From an uncultured Collinsella sp. (GTDB lineage Bacteria > Actinomycetota > Coriobacteriia > Coriobacteriales > Coriobacteriaceae): 22,598 nt of DNA. Every line of letters begins with the position of its first letter. Within the stretch, counting starts at the first letter, position 1. The position numbers and the translations under genes are program-made. The stretch lies in NCBI GenBank assembly GCA_937989795.1, contig CALKBB010000357.1, positions 1 through 22,598 on the forward strand, given 5' to 3'. The notes below the pieces were generated by a model. It did no database searches and had not been told where the DNA came from. It worked only from the letters and a program-made list of their open reading frames with translations. Positions 1-6,560 of this stretch are shown here, piece by piece.

Positions 1-941
1 TCTACATCCATAATGGTGAACGCGTTTTCCTTTTTGCTCTTGTTTATCATATTGACGATATTAATATGCTTTTTCGCCATGATGGTTGAAAACCTGCTGA
101 GCATATTTGGCACATTTTTGTGTGCGATTGTCACGCGCGTTTGGGTTTCCCGAGCCATTTCGCAATTTGGGAAGTTGACGGAATTATGAATATTGCCGTT
201 TTCCAAATAGTCTTTCAGCTCTTCCGCGGCCATTTCCGCACAGTTATCTTCCGACTCCGGCGTAGATGCACCGAGGTGCGGCACCGCTATGACATGCTCC
301 ATAGAGAGAACCTCGTCGTTCGGGAAGTCCACAACGTAGCAGGCGACTTTTTTCTCTTCCAGCGCGACAGCCATATGCGCGTTATTGACCAAATCCCCGC
401 GGGCGAAATTCAAAATCCGCACATTGTCCTTCATTTTTGCAATCGATTCGGAATTAATCATTCCTTTTGTGGAATCGTTGGACGGCACGTGAATGGTGAT
501 ATAGTCGCTGTGCGCGTAAATCTCATCCAAATCGTTTGCCTTTTTCACGCTGCGGGACAGCTTCCATGCCGCATCGATAGTCATGAATGGGTCGTAGCCG
601 ATGACGTCCATTCCCAGATGGGTAGCGGCATTTGCCACCATAACGCCGATTGCGCCCAGGCCGATGATACCAAGCGTCTTGCCTTTCAATTCCGGCCCGA
701 CGAACTGGCTCTTGCCCTTCTCTACCATCTTCGGCACGTCAGCACCCTTGCCATGCAGCGTTTTTGCCCATTCAATCCCGCCGACGATGTCGCGCGAGGC
801 GAGCAAAAGCCCTGCGATGACAAGCTCTTTCACCGCGTTCGCGTTCGCACCGGGGCTGTTGAACACAACAATTCCTTTTTCTGTGCATTTATCAATCGGA
901 ATGTTGTTCACGCCGGCGCCCGCCCGGGCAATGGCCAGCAG
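1..941 (-). CDS. serA: D-3-phosphoglycerate dehydrogenase, internal/C-terminal fragment
   Basis: Oxidises 3-phosphoglycerate to 3-phosphohydroxypyruvate with NAD, the first step of serine synthesis in the cytoplasm. The minus-strand frame, read from the join, shows ARAGAGVNNIP, FNSPGANANAVKEL, a Rossmann loop GIIGLGAIG (about 612-665), the substrate/NAD loop NFARGDLVN (about 380-410) and the catalytic-His motif PHLGASTPESEDN (about 243-280). An ACT-like segment (MAKKHINIVNMINKSKKENA) follows and is still open at position 1. This matches the short SerA type (about 385-390 residues) of gut Clostridia. Roughly the first 50 residues are missing, replaced by ABC transporter sequence in the same frame. 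Codon use (many AAA, ATT, AAT, GGA) and lower GC differ sharply from everything beyond 1000. Family call is firm; its physical linkage to the rest of the window is doubtful. Confidence 0.9.
   Translation of the reverse strand, partial: MLAIARAGAGVNNIPIDKCTEKGIVVFNSPGANANAVKELVIAGLLLASRDIVGGIEWAKTLHGKGADVPKMVEKGKSQFVGPELKGKTLGIIGLGAIGVMVANAATHLGMDVIGYDPFMTIDAAWKLSRSVKKANDLDEIYAHSDYITIHVPSNDSTKGMINSESIAKMKDNVRILNFARGDLVNNAHMAVALEEKKVACYVVDFPNDEVLSMEHVIAVPHLGASTPESEDNCAEMAAEELKDYLENGNIHNSVNFPNCEMARETQTRVTIAHKNVPNMLSRFSTIMAKKHINIVNMINKSKKENAFTIMDV
921..941. other. In-frame chimeric junction between ABC exporter and serA
   Basis: On the minus strand these bases encode LLAIARA. That peptide is expected in both proteins: after the ABC signature (LSQGxRQLLAIARA) and in SerA (ENLLAIARAGAGVNN). 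To the right every residue fits the ABC exporter, to the left every residue fits SerA, and the frame is preserved. A shared word of about 20 bases is what joins unrelated contigs in short-k metagenome assembly. A natural fusion or recombination event is possible but unlikely, because both proteins would be broken. Confidence 0.85.
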
Positions 942-2570
942 CTGCCGCTCACCCTGACTGAGGCTGCCTCCATCCCCGGTGATAACGGTATCGTAGCCCT
1001 GGGGCAGGTGGCGGATGAAGGCGTCGGCGTTGGCCAGCTTTGCGGCGGCGCGCACCTCCTCGTCGGTGGCGTCCAGCTTGCCGTAGCGGATGTTGTCCAT
1101 CACGGTGCCGGTGAACAGGTTCACGTCCTGCAGCACAACGCCCAGCGAGCGGCGCAGATCGGCCTTGCGGATCTTGTTGACGTTGATGCCGTCGTAGCGG
1201 ATCTTGCCGTCGGCGATGTCGTAGAAGCGGTTGATGAGGTTGGTGATGGTCGTCTTGCCGGCACCGGTGGCGCCGACAAACGCGACCTTCTGGCCCGGCT
1301 TGGCAAACACGGACACGCCGTGCAGCACCTCGTGGTCGGGCGTGTAGCCAAAGTCGACGTTGTCCATGACCAGGTCGCCACGCAGCGGCACGTACTCGAT
1401 CTCGCCGGTTGCGCGGTGCGGATGTTTCCACGCCCACATGCCGGTGTGGTGGTCGGCCTCCTCGAGCTGCCAGGTGTCGGGGTTGACCTGCGCGTTGACG
1501 AGCGTCACATAGCCTTCGTCGGCTTCGGGCTCCTCGTCGATGAGCTCAAAGATACGGTCGGCGCCGGCGAGGCCCATGACCACGGCGTTGATCTGCTGCG
1601 AGATCTGGCCGATCTGTCCGCAGAACTGCTTGGTCATGTTGAGGAACGGCACTACGACGGCGATGGACAGCGTCATGCCCGAGATGCTCAGATTGGGCAC
1701 GCCCAGCGCCAGGAAAATGCCGCCTGCCAGTGCGACCAGCACGTAGAGCAGGTTGCCCAGGTTCATAAGGATAGGCATGAGGATGTTGGCGTACATGTTG
1801 GCCTTCTGCGAGACCTCGAAGAGCTTTTCGTTGCGCTCGTCAAAATCGGCCTCGGCGGCAGACTCGTGGCAGAATGCCTTGACGACCTTCTGGCCGTTCA
1901 TGACTTCCTCGATATGGCCCTCGACAACGCCGAGCTCGGTCTGCTGCGCAATGAAGAAGCGCGCGGAGTTGGAGCCGAGCAGCTTGGTCATAAAGGTCAT
2001 AAAGGCGACGCCGGCCACAATGACCAGGCACATCCACACGCTGTAGTACAGCATGATAAAGAACACCGTGACGATGACGATGGTCGTCATGAGCAGGTTG
2101 GGCAGCGACTGGCTGATCATCTGGCGCAGCGTGTCGATGTCGTTGGTGTAGTGGCTCATGATGTCGCCGCGCTGATGCGTGTCAAAGTACCGGATGGGCA
2201 GGTCCTGCATGCGGTTGAACATCTTCTCGCGCAGCTTCTCGAGCGAGCCCTGCGTGACGATGGCCATGGCGCGGTTCCAGAAGAGCGAAGACAGGATGCC
2301 GATGCCGTAGATGCAGGCGAGGGTGGTCACGAGCTGTGCGATCTTGGGCTGTGCGGCTTCCCAATCGCCCGACTGCCACGATTCGCTAATAATCTGCAGG
2401 GCGCTCTGAAGGAAGGTCGCGCCGATGGAGTTGATGATGGCGCAGAGCACCACGCCGGCGACGACGAGGGGCAAAAGCACGGGATAGAAGCCAAAGAGCG
2501 TCTTGATGAGGCGCGACATGGTGCCGCCCTTGCGGTTGAGTGCGCGCTCGGCGGTCGTTGCCTTACTCAT
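921..2570 (-). CDS. ABC exporter half-transporter (TMD-NBD), 3' end lost at chimeric join
   Basis: Second subunit of a heterodimeric multidrug-type ABC exporter in the inner membrane. Start ATG at 2570-2568 has GGAGG at 2579-2583 and overlaps the upstream exporter gene by 8 nt. The N-terminal part is the six-helix membrane domain, with the typical segment RYFDTHQRGDIMSHYTNDID near residue 120-140. The nucleotide-binding domain has Walker A GATGAGKTT near residue 432 (about 1249-1275), Q-loop VLQDVNLF, and signature LSQGERQLLAIAR (about 925-963). The signature is the non-canonical LSQG(E/Q) form seen in the TM288-like partner of heterodimers. The frame then runs straight into SerA, so Walker B, D-loop and H-loop are absent. 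The family would normally need about 100 more residues. Codon choice already shifts near 945-1003 (GGG, GGA, AGT, CGG), so a second breakpoint is possible there. Confidence 0.9.
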
Positions 2571-4377
2571 GTGCCTCGCCTCCTTCCTGGGTCTGAGCTT
2601 GCGTTACGGATGCCTCGGTGTCGGCCTCGACGGCTCCTTCGCCCTCGGCAGACATCTTGTTTTGCGAGGTAAAGGTCTCGCGGTAGATCTCGCTCGTCTT
2701 GAGCAGCTCGTCATGGTTGCCGATCTGCGCGATACGGCCACCCTCCATGACGATGATGCGATCGGCGTCCTGCACGGAGCTGATGCGCTGGGCGATGATG
2801 AGCTTGGTCGTGTTGGGCAGATAGCTTGCCAACCCTGCGCGGATCTTGGCGTCGGTCTTGGTGTCGACAGCGCTGGTGGAGTCGTCCAGGATTAAGATCT
2901 TGGGGCGACGCAGCAGGGCACGCGCAATGCACAGGCGCTGCTTCTGACCGCCGGAAACATTGGAGCCGCCCTGTTCGATCCAGGTGTCATAGCCCTTGGG
3001 GAAGCCATCGACAAACTCGTCGGCGCAGGCCAGATGTGCCGCCTCGCGGACTTCCTCGTCGGTGGCGTTCGGGTCGCCCCAGCGCAGGTTCTCGGCAATG
3101 GTGCCGCTAAACAGCACGTTTTTCTGCAGCACCATGGCCACTTGGTGGCGCAGCGCGTCCAGGTCGTAGTCGCGTACGTCCATGCCGCCCACGCGCACGG
3201 TGCCTTCGGTGGCGTCGTACAGACGGGCGATGAGGTTTACAAGCGTGGACTTGGCCGAGCCGGTACCGCCGATGATACCGATGGTCTCGCCGCTCTTAAT
3301 GTGTAGGTCGATATCGTCGAGCGCCTGGCGCTTCGCATGCGCGGAATACTTAAAGCTCACGTGGTCAAAGTCGATGGAACCGTCGGCAACCTCGAGCACG
3401 GGCTCGGCGGGATCGGCGATCGTGGGCTCGGCGGCCAGCACCTCGGCAATGCGGTGCGCCGATTCGTCGGCCATGGTCACCATGACAAAGATCATCGACA
3501 GCTGCATCAGGCTCATGAGGATCGCGAAGCCATAGGTAAAGATCGAGGAGAGCTGGCCCACGTCGAACAGCGTGCCCTGGCTCGTGATGATGAGCTTGGA
3601 TCCCAGGTAGATGATGATGACAAATGCGCCGTTGACGCAGATGTTCATCATGGGGTTGTTAAAGGCGAGCAGCTTCTCGGCGCGGGTGAAGTCCATCTGG
3701 ACGTCGTGCGCGGCGGTGGCGAACTTCTCCTTCTCAAAGTCTTCGCGCACATAGCTCTTGACCACGCGCATGCCGGTGACGTTTTCCTCGACGGACTCGT
3801 TAAGGGCGTCGTACTTGTGGAACACGCGCGAGAAGATGGGGCGTACCTTAAAGATGATAAAGAACAGTCCAAAGCCCAGCAGCGGAATGATGACCAGGTA
3901 GACCATGGCGACGCTGCCGCCCATGGCGTAGGCCATGGCAAAGGCAAAGACCAGCACCAGCGGCGCGCGCACGGCGATGCGGATGAGCATCATAAAGGCC
4001 TGCTGCACGTTGTTGATATCGGTGGTCAGGCGCGTGACGAGCGAGGAGCTCGAGAACTCATCGATGTTGGCAAAGCTGAACGTCTGGATCTTGTAGAACA
4101 GGTCGTGACGCAGGTTCTTGGCGAAGCCGCAGCTCGCATGACTGCAGGTGACGCCGGCAGCGGCACCAAAAGCGAGCGACGTCAGTGCGATGAGCACCAA
4201 AAAGCCTGCGGTGGGAAGCATCTGGGCGACGGTGGCACCGTCTTTGATGGCGTCGATCATGTCGGCGGTGATAAACGGGATCATCATTTCGCAGAGCACC
4301 TCGCCAAGCACCAGCAGCGGCGTGGCGATCGTGACCGTCTTGTAATCGCGGATGCTTCCCATGAGGGTTTTAATCAT
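2563..4377 (-). CDS. ABC exporter half-transporter with degenerate catalytic site
   Basis: A 604-residue TMD-NBD protein of the multidrug exporter class (BmrCD, EfrAB, TM287/288 type), expected to pair with the next gene. Residues about 1-310 form the six-helix membrane domain; the NBD follows. Visible motifs are Walker A GGTGSAKST, Q-loop VLQKNVLF, signature VSGGQKQR, Walker B ILILDD and switch loop IIAQR. The catalytic Glu after Walker B is Asp and the H-loop His is Gln, the pattern of the degenerate site in heterodimeric exporters, so ATP turnover is expected mainly at the other composite site. The last 30 residues are a Glu/Ala/Thr-rich tail. Start ATG 4377-4375 overlaps the marR stop by 8 nt, with GGGAGG 6-7 nt upstream inside marR. 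The 3' end overlaps the partner gene by 8 nt, so all three are probably translationally coupled. Confidence 0.93.
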   Translation of the reverse strand: MIKTLMGSIRDYKTVTIATPLLVLGEVLCEMMIPFITADMIDAIKDGATVAQMLPTAGFLVLIALTSLAFGAAAGVTCSHASCGFAKNLRHDLFYKIQTFSFANIDEFSSSSLVTRLTTDINNVQQAFMMLIRIAVRAPLVLVFAFAMAYAMGGSVAMVYLVIIPLLGFGLFFIIFKVRPIFSRVFHKYDALNESVEENVTGMRVVKSYVREDFEKEKFATAAHDVQMDFTRAEKLLAFNNPMMNICVNGAFVIIIYLGSKLIITSQGTLFDVGQLSSIFTYGFAILMSLMQLSMIFVMVTMADESAHRIAEVLAAEPTIADPAEPVLEVADGSIDFDHVSFKYSAHAKRQALDDIDLHIKSGETIGIIGGTGSAKSTLVNLIARLYDATEGTVRVGGMDVRDYDLDALRHQVAMVLQKNVLFSGTIAENLRWGDPNATDEEVREAAHLACADEFVDGFPKGYDTWIEQGGSNVSGGQKQRLCIARALLRRPKILILDDSTSAVDTKTDAKIRAGLASYLPNTTKLIIAQRISSVQDADRIIVMEGGRIAQIGNHDELLKTSEIYRETFTSQNKMSAEGEGAVEADTEASVTQAQTQEGGEAHE

Positions 4378-4876
4378 CCAGTTCCTCCCAGGTTACGCGG
4401 ATTTTTTCGAGCATTTCGGCGAGCTGCTCGCGCTCGTCGTGAGTGAGGGCACTAAAGGCCCGTTCTCTAAAGCGGATGCGGGCCGCCTGGTCGATGCGGG
4501 CGTTTTCCCGGCCGGTTTCGGTCAGGCGAATGGTGAGTTGCCGTCGATCCTTGGGGTTACGGCTGCGCTCGATGAGGCCGTTGACCTCGAGCTTGGACAG
4601 GATCTCGGAAAGCGACCCCGGTTTGAGGTCAAAGTGCATGCCGAGTTCCTGCTGAGACATCTCGCCGCCGGGCTGCTTGGCCAGCCGGCAGATGATGGGC
4701 GCCTTGCCGGATACGCCTCCGCCGTGAAAATGCATGTAATGGCCGCAAAAACCCAGGCCGCTCAGGATGCGCTTGGCAAGCTTGTCTTCCGAGCTAACCG
4801 CTTCGGGTACATCCGCCGGCTGTGACGGGTCGCCGCCGGGCTCGTGCGAACAAAGGTTAAGAGGTTCATCGCACAT
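4370..4876 (-). CDS. MarR-family transcriptional regulator
   Basis: A 168-residue winged-helix regulator, first gene of the ABC exporter operon and probably its local repressor. The core is the recognition region MSQQELGMHFDLKPGSLSEILSKLEVNGLIERSRNPKDRRQLTIRLTETG (about residues 73-122). It contains the DRRQ-LTIRLT wing typical of MarR proteins, followed by a C-terminal dimerisation helix. The N-terminus (about 40 residues, with CGHYMHFHGGGVSGKAPI) is Cys/His-rich, so thiol or metal sensing is conceivable but unproven. Start ATG 4876-4874 has AAAGGAG about 12 nt upstream, a rather long spacing. An inverted repeat overlaps its own transcription start, consistent with autoregulation. Confidence 0.88.
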   Translation of the reverse strand: MCDEPLNLCSHEPGGDPSQPADVPEAVSSEDKLAKRILSGLGFCGHYMHFHGGGVSGKAPIICRLAKQPGGEMSQQELGMHFDLKPGSLSEILSKLEVNGLIERSRNPKDRRQLTIRLTETGRENARIDQAARIRFRERAFSALTHDEREQLAEMLEKIRVTWEELDD

Positions 4877-4897
4877 GAATTAGTGTTGCTCCTTTCT

Positions 4898-4933
4898 TTA
4901 GTTAGGTAGTGGAATTGTTTTGTGCCTAACCAA
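4898..4933. promoter_or_regulatory. Inverted repeat, probable MarR operator
   Basis: TTAGTTAGG (4898-4906) and CCTAACCAA (4925-4933) pair in 8 of 9 positions across an 18-nt gap. The right arm touches the -10 box and the predicted start point, and the left arm lies in the leader, so a bound dimer or dimer pair would block initiation. MarR binding is inferred from position only. Confidence 0.6.
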
Positions 4934-4960
4934 TCTAGGAGCATGAGAAATGAATGTCAA
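4932..4960 (-). promoter_or_regulatory. Sigma70-type promoter of the marR-ABC exporter operon
   Basis: On the minus strand TTGACA (4960-4955, perfect -35) is followed by a 17-nt spacer and TAGATT (4937-4932, 4/6 to TATAAT). The start point would fall near 4925, about 50 nt upstream of the marR ATG. Confidence 0.75.
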
Positions 4961-4977
4961 GGTACCAAACTTATTAA

Positions 4978-5041
4978 GTTACGGCGTTTTGCCAAACGCC
5001 GTAACCGCTCGACGCTGCAAACCCGCCAGAGCGGCAATCTG
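4978..5041. repeat. Composite hairpin element, copy 1
   Basis: A perfect 12-bp hairpin (GTTACGGCGTTT / AAACGCCGTAAC, 4978-5005, loop TGCC) is followed by TCGACGCTGC (5009-5018) and AGAGCGGCAATCTG (5028-5041). The second copy at 19438-19497 has a 9-bp hairpin with loop TGAC, then the same two words at the same 19-nt spacing. Hairpin bases differ but complementarity is kept, suggesting a structured or mobile repeat family. Confidence 0.7.
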
Positions 5042-5044
5042 AGA

Positions 5045-5100
5045 TAGTCGTTGGGGACGTTCTTGTTTGACTAGTCATTTAAGAACGTCCCCAACGACTA
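5045..5100. repeat. 20-bp perfect inverted repeat (GTTGGGGACGTTCTT type)
   Basis: TAGTCGTTGGGGACGTTCTT (5045-5064) is exactly complementary to 5081-5100. The 16-nt loop contains the palindrome GACTAGTC. It lies between divergent operons in non-coding DNA. A near-copy of the right arm (16 nt, one mismatch) occurs at 19597-19612, downstream of the second composite hairpin element. From 5101 to 5231 I see only a weak possible -10 (TACACT, 5176-5181) for the next gene. Confidence 0.85.
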
Positions 5101-5231
5101 ACTTCCTTCCCGAAACCTTTCCGCAACAATGCACTCTTCGCGACCCCTAGCGACCGCTCGCAACGTCCCCTGCGCTACACTTAGTTGCACTGTGGCGCCG
5201 TTGCGCCGCGCCCGACCCAAGGGGGACACTC

Positions 5232-6056
5232 ATGAAGAACACTCAGCTGCTGCTGATTAACGATATGTGCGGCTACGGCAAGGTCGCGCTTTCCGCCATG
5301 CTGCCGGTGCTGTCGCACATGGGTTACCGTATCCATAACCTGCCGACGGCACTTGTGTCCGATACGCTCAACTATCCCAAGTTCTACATCCACGATACCA
5401 CGGAGTACGTGCGTCAGAGTCTTGCCATCTGGGAAGAGCTCGGCTTTGAGTTCGACGCCATCTCGACCGGCTTTATCGTGACCGAGGAAGAGACGCGCAT
5501 CATCTCGGACTTTTGCCACCGTCGTGCGCAAAAGGGCACCAAGGTGTTCGTCGACCCCATCATGGGCGACAACGGCAAGCTCTATGCGGGCGTGCCCGAG
5601 TCCACGATTGGCCTTATGCGGCATCTGCTGGAGTGCGCAGACTACGCGGTGCCCAACTATACCGAGGCATGTCTGCTCACCGATACGCCTATCGCCGAGC
5701 AAATCACGCCCGACGAGGCCCGCGCCCTTGTGGACGCCGTGCGCGAGCTGGGTGCCAAGTCGGTGGTCATTACGAGCGCCGTGGTCAATGGCACGAACGC
5801 GGTTATCGGTTACGACCATGTGGCGGGGGAGTACTTTACGATTCCCTTTGAACTCATTCCGGTTTATTTCCCGGGCACGGGCGACACGTTCTCGGCGGTG
5901 CTCGTCGGCCGCGTTATGGCAGGCTGGAGTCTGCAGCGCGCGACGTCCGATGCCATGCGCGTGGTGGCCGAGCTTATCGAACGCAATGCCGACCAAGAGG
6001 ACAAATCGGCCGGTCTTCCCATCGAGGCCTGTCTGGATGTGATCGACCATGAGTAA
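5232..6056 (+). CDS. Pyridoxal/pyridoxamine kinase (PdxY/PdxK-like, ribokinase fold)
   Basis: Phosphorylates pyridoxal, pyridoxamine or pyridoxine with ATP in vitamin B6 salvage; cytoplasmic. The 274-residue length fits the family. N-terminal NDMCGYGKVAL (residues 10-20) is the substrate-binding start of the pyridoxal kinase group, with Cys13 where many members have Ser. VFVDPIMGDNGKLY is the mid-domain motif, and PGTGDTFSA (214-222) supplies the anion hole and catalytic base Asp218. The start is supported by GGGGGA at 5221-5226. The stop overlaps the next start by 8 nt, so the two genes are coupled. A hydroxymethylpyrimidine kinase role is a less likely alternative. Confidence 0.88.
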   Translation: MKNTQLLLINDMCGYGKVALSAMLPVLSHMGYRIHNLPTALVSDTLNYPKFYIHDTTEYVRQSLAIWEELGFEFDAISTGFIVTEEETRIISDFCHRRAQKGTKVFVDPIMGDNGKLYAGVPESTIGLMRHLLECADYAVPNYTEACLLTDTPIAEQITPDEARALVDAVRELGAKSVVITSAVVNGTNAVIGYDHVAGEYFTIPFELIPVYFPGTGDTFSAVLVGRVMAGWSLQRATSDAMRVVAELIERNADQEDKSAGLPIEACLDVIDHE

Positions 6057-6378
6057 TGCTGGCGAGGGCGGCGCCAAGCCTGCGGGCGGGGGCAAGCCGC
6101 TCGGTGCCCCGCGCGGCAAGCGCCCACGTATTCGCATTAGCTGCGTGGACCAGCTGGGCACATGCCGCTGCCATCACGGGCACAAGCCGGGTGACGTCTT
6201 CGACTTCGACCGCGACCGCGGCAAGATGTGCGCCATGGCCTGCCATGTGGGCTTTCCCTATATCGATATCCTGCGCTATGGCGGGACCGTGCCTGGAAAC
6301 GAGCCCGACACGGCAAAGTTCTGCTGCCCCGAGGTCGATACACTGAACGTCTGGCTTGCCGAGATCGTTGACGAGTAG
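6049..6378 (+). CDS. Small Cys/His-rich protein, TIGR04076-like
   Basis: A 109-residue cytoplasmic protein of unknown function. After a Gly/Lys/Pro-rich N-terminus (1-28) it carries CVDQLGTCRCHHGHKPGDVFDFD (32-54), MCAMACHVGFPYIDILRYGG (60-79) and FCCPEVDTLNVWL (91-103). The arrangement of Cys32, Cys39, Cys61, Cys92 with the GD and GG-P turns fits the TIGR04076 family as I recall it. Clustered Cys/His suggest metal binding, but no metal can be named. It overlaps the B6 kinase by 8 nt (ATGAGTAA) and is probably co-translated with it. A hairpin repeat starts 9 nt after its stop and may end the transcript. Confidence 0.72.
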   Translation: MSNAGEGGAKPAGGGKPLGAPRGKRPRIRISCVDQLGTCRCHHGHKPGDVFDFDRDRGKMCAMACHVGFPYIDILRYGGTVPGNEPDTAKFCCPEVDTLNVWLAEIVDE

Positions 6379-6386
6379 TCGAGCGC

Positions 6387-6419
6387 AATGTGGCAAAGGG
6401 ACAGCCCCTTTGCCACATT
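6387..6419. repeat. AAAGGG-CCCTTT hairpin repeat, copy 1
   Basis: AATGTGGCAAAGGG (6387-6400) pairs perfectly with 6406-6419 across loop ACAGC. It is one of five related hairpins in this window, at 6387, 7935, 11467, 12521 (half) and 17486. All are intergenic, mostly just after a stop codon. Confidence 0.85.
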
Positions 6420-6444
6420 CGCCGGTGGTGCCCCTTCTTTTGCT

Positions 6445-6450
6445 TATAAT
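6445..6450 (+). promoter_or_regulatory. -10 box upstream of the first AAA ATPase
   Basis: A perfect TATAAT lies in an AT-rich stretch, with no convincing -35 at 16-18 nt. The inferred start point (about 6457) lies just before the first 33-bp unit, so the three units would sit in the leader and could act as operators. Confidence 0.5.
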
Positions 6451-6460
6451 CTCAAATCTC

Positions 6461-6541
6461 TGCATTTCATTTGATTTTAGGTTCTAAAAATTCTGCGTTT
6501 CATCGATAATCAAGCGTATAAAACTTTGCATTTCATTTGAT
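6461..6541 (+). repeat. Three direct units at exact 33-bp period upstream of ATPase gene
   Basis: TGCATTTCATTTGAT occurs at 6461-6475 and again, identical, at 6527-6541. A variant TGCGTTTCATCGAT lies between them at 6494-6507. The start-to-start distances are 33 and 33 bp, about three helical turns, placing all units on one DNA face. The last ends about 20 nt before the ATPase ATG. The arrangement looks like binding sites for an oligomeric regulator. Confidence 0.8.
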
Positions 6542-6560
6542 GACACTGAGGAGAGAGCCT

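Noticed and set aside
120..2672. Very long open frame (850 codons) on the plus strand
   Set aside because: Antisense to the SerA/ABC coding frame, composition rich in His/Arg/Asp/Val without any domain; it even crosses the chimeric join.
6461..6541. CRISPR-like array
   Set aside because: Only three 14-15-bp units with short 18-19-bp gaps, one variant, and no cas genes; better seen as phased operator-like sites.
6537..6560. Upstream TTG start for the first AAA ATPase
   Set aside because: It would place the start inside the third 33-bp unit without a ribosome binding site; ATG 6561 has GAGGAG at proper distance.
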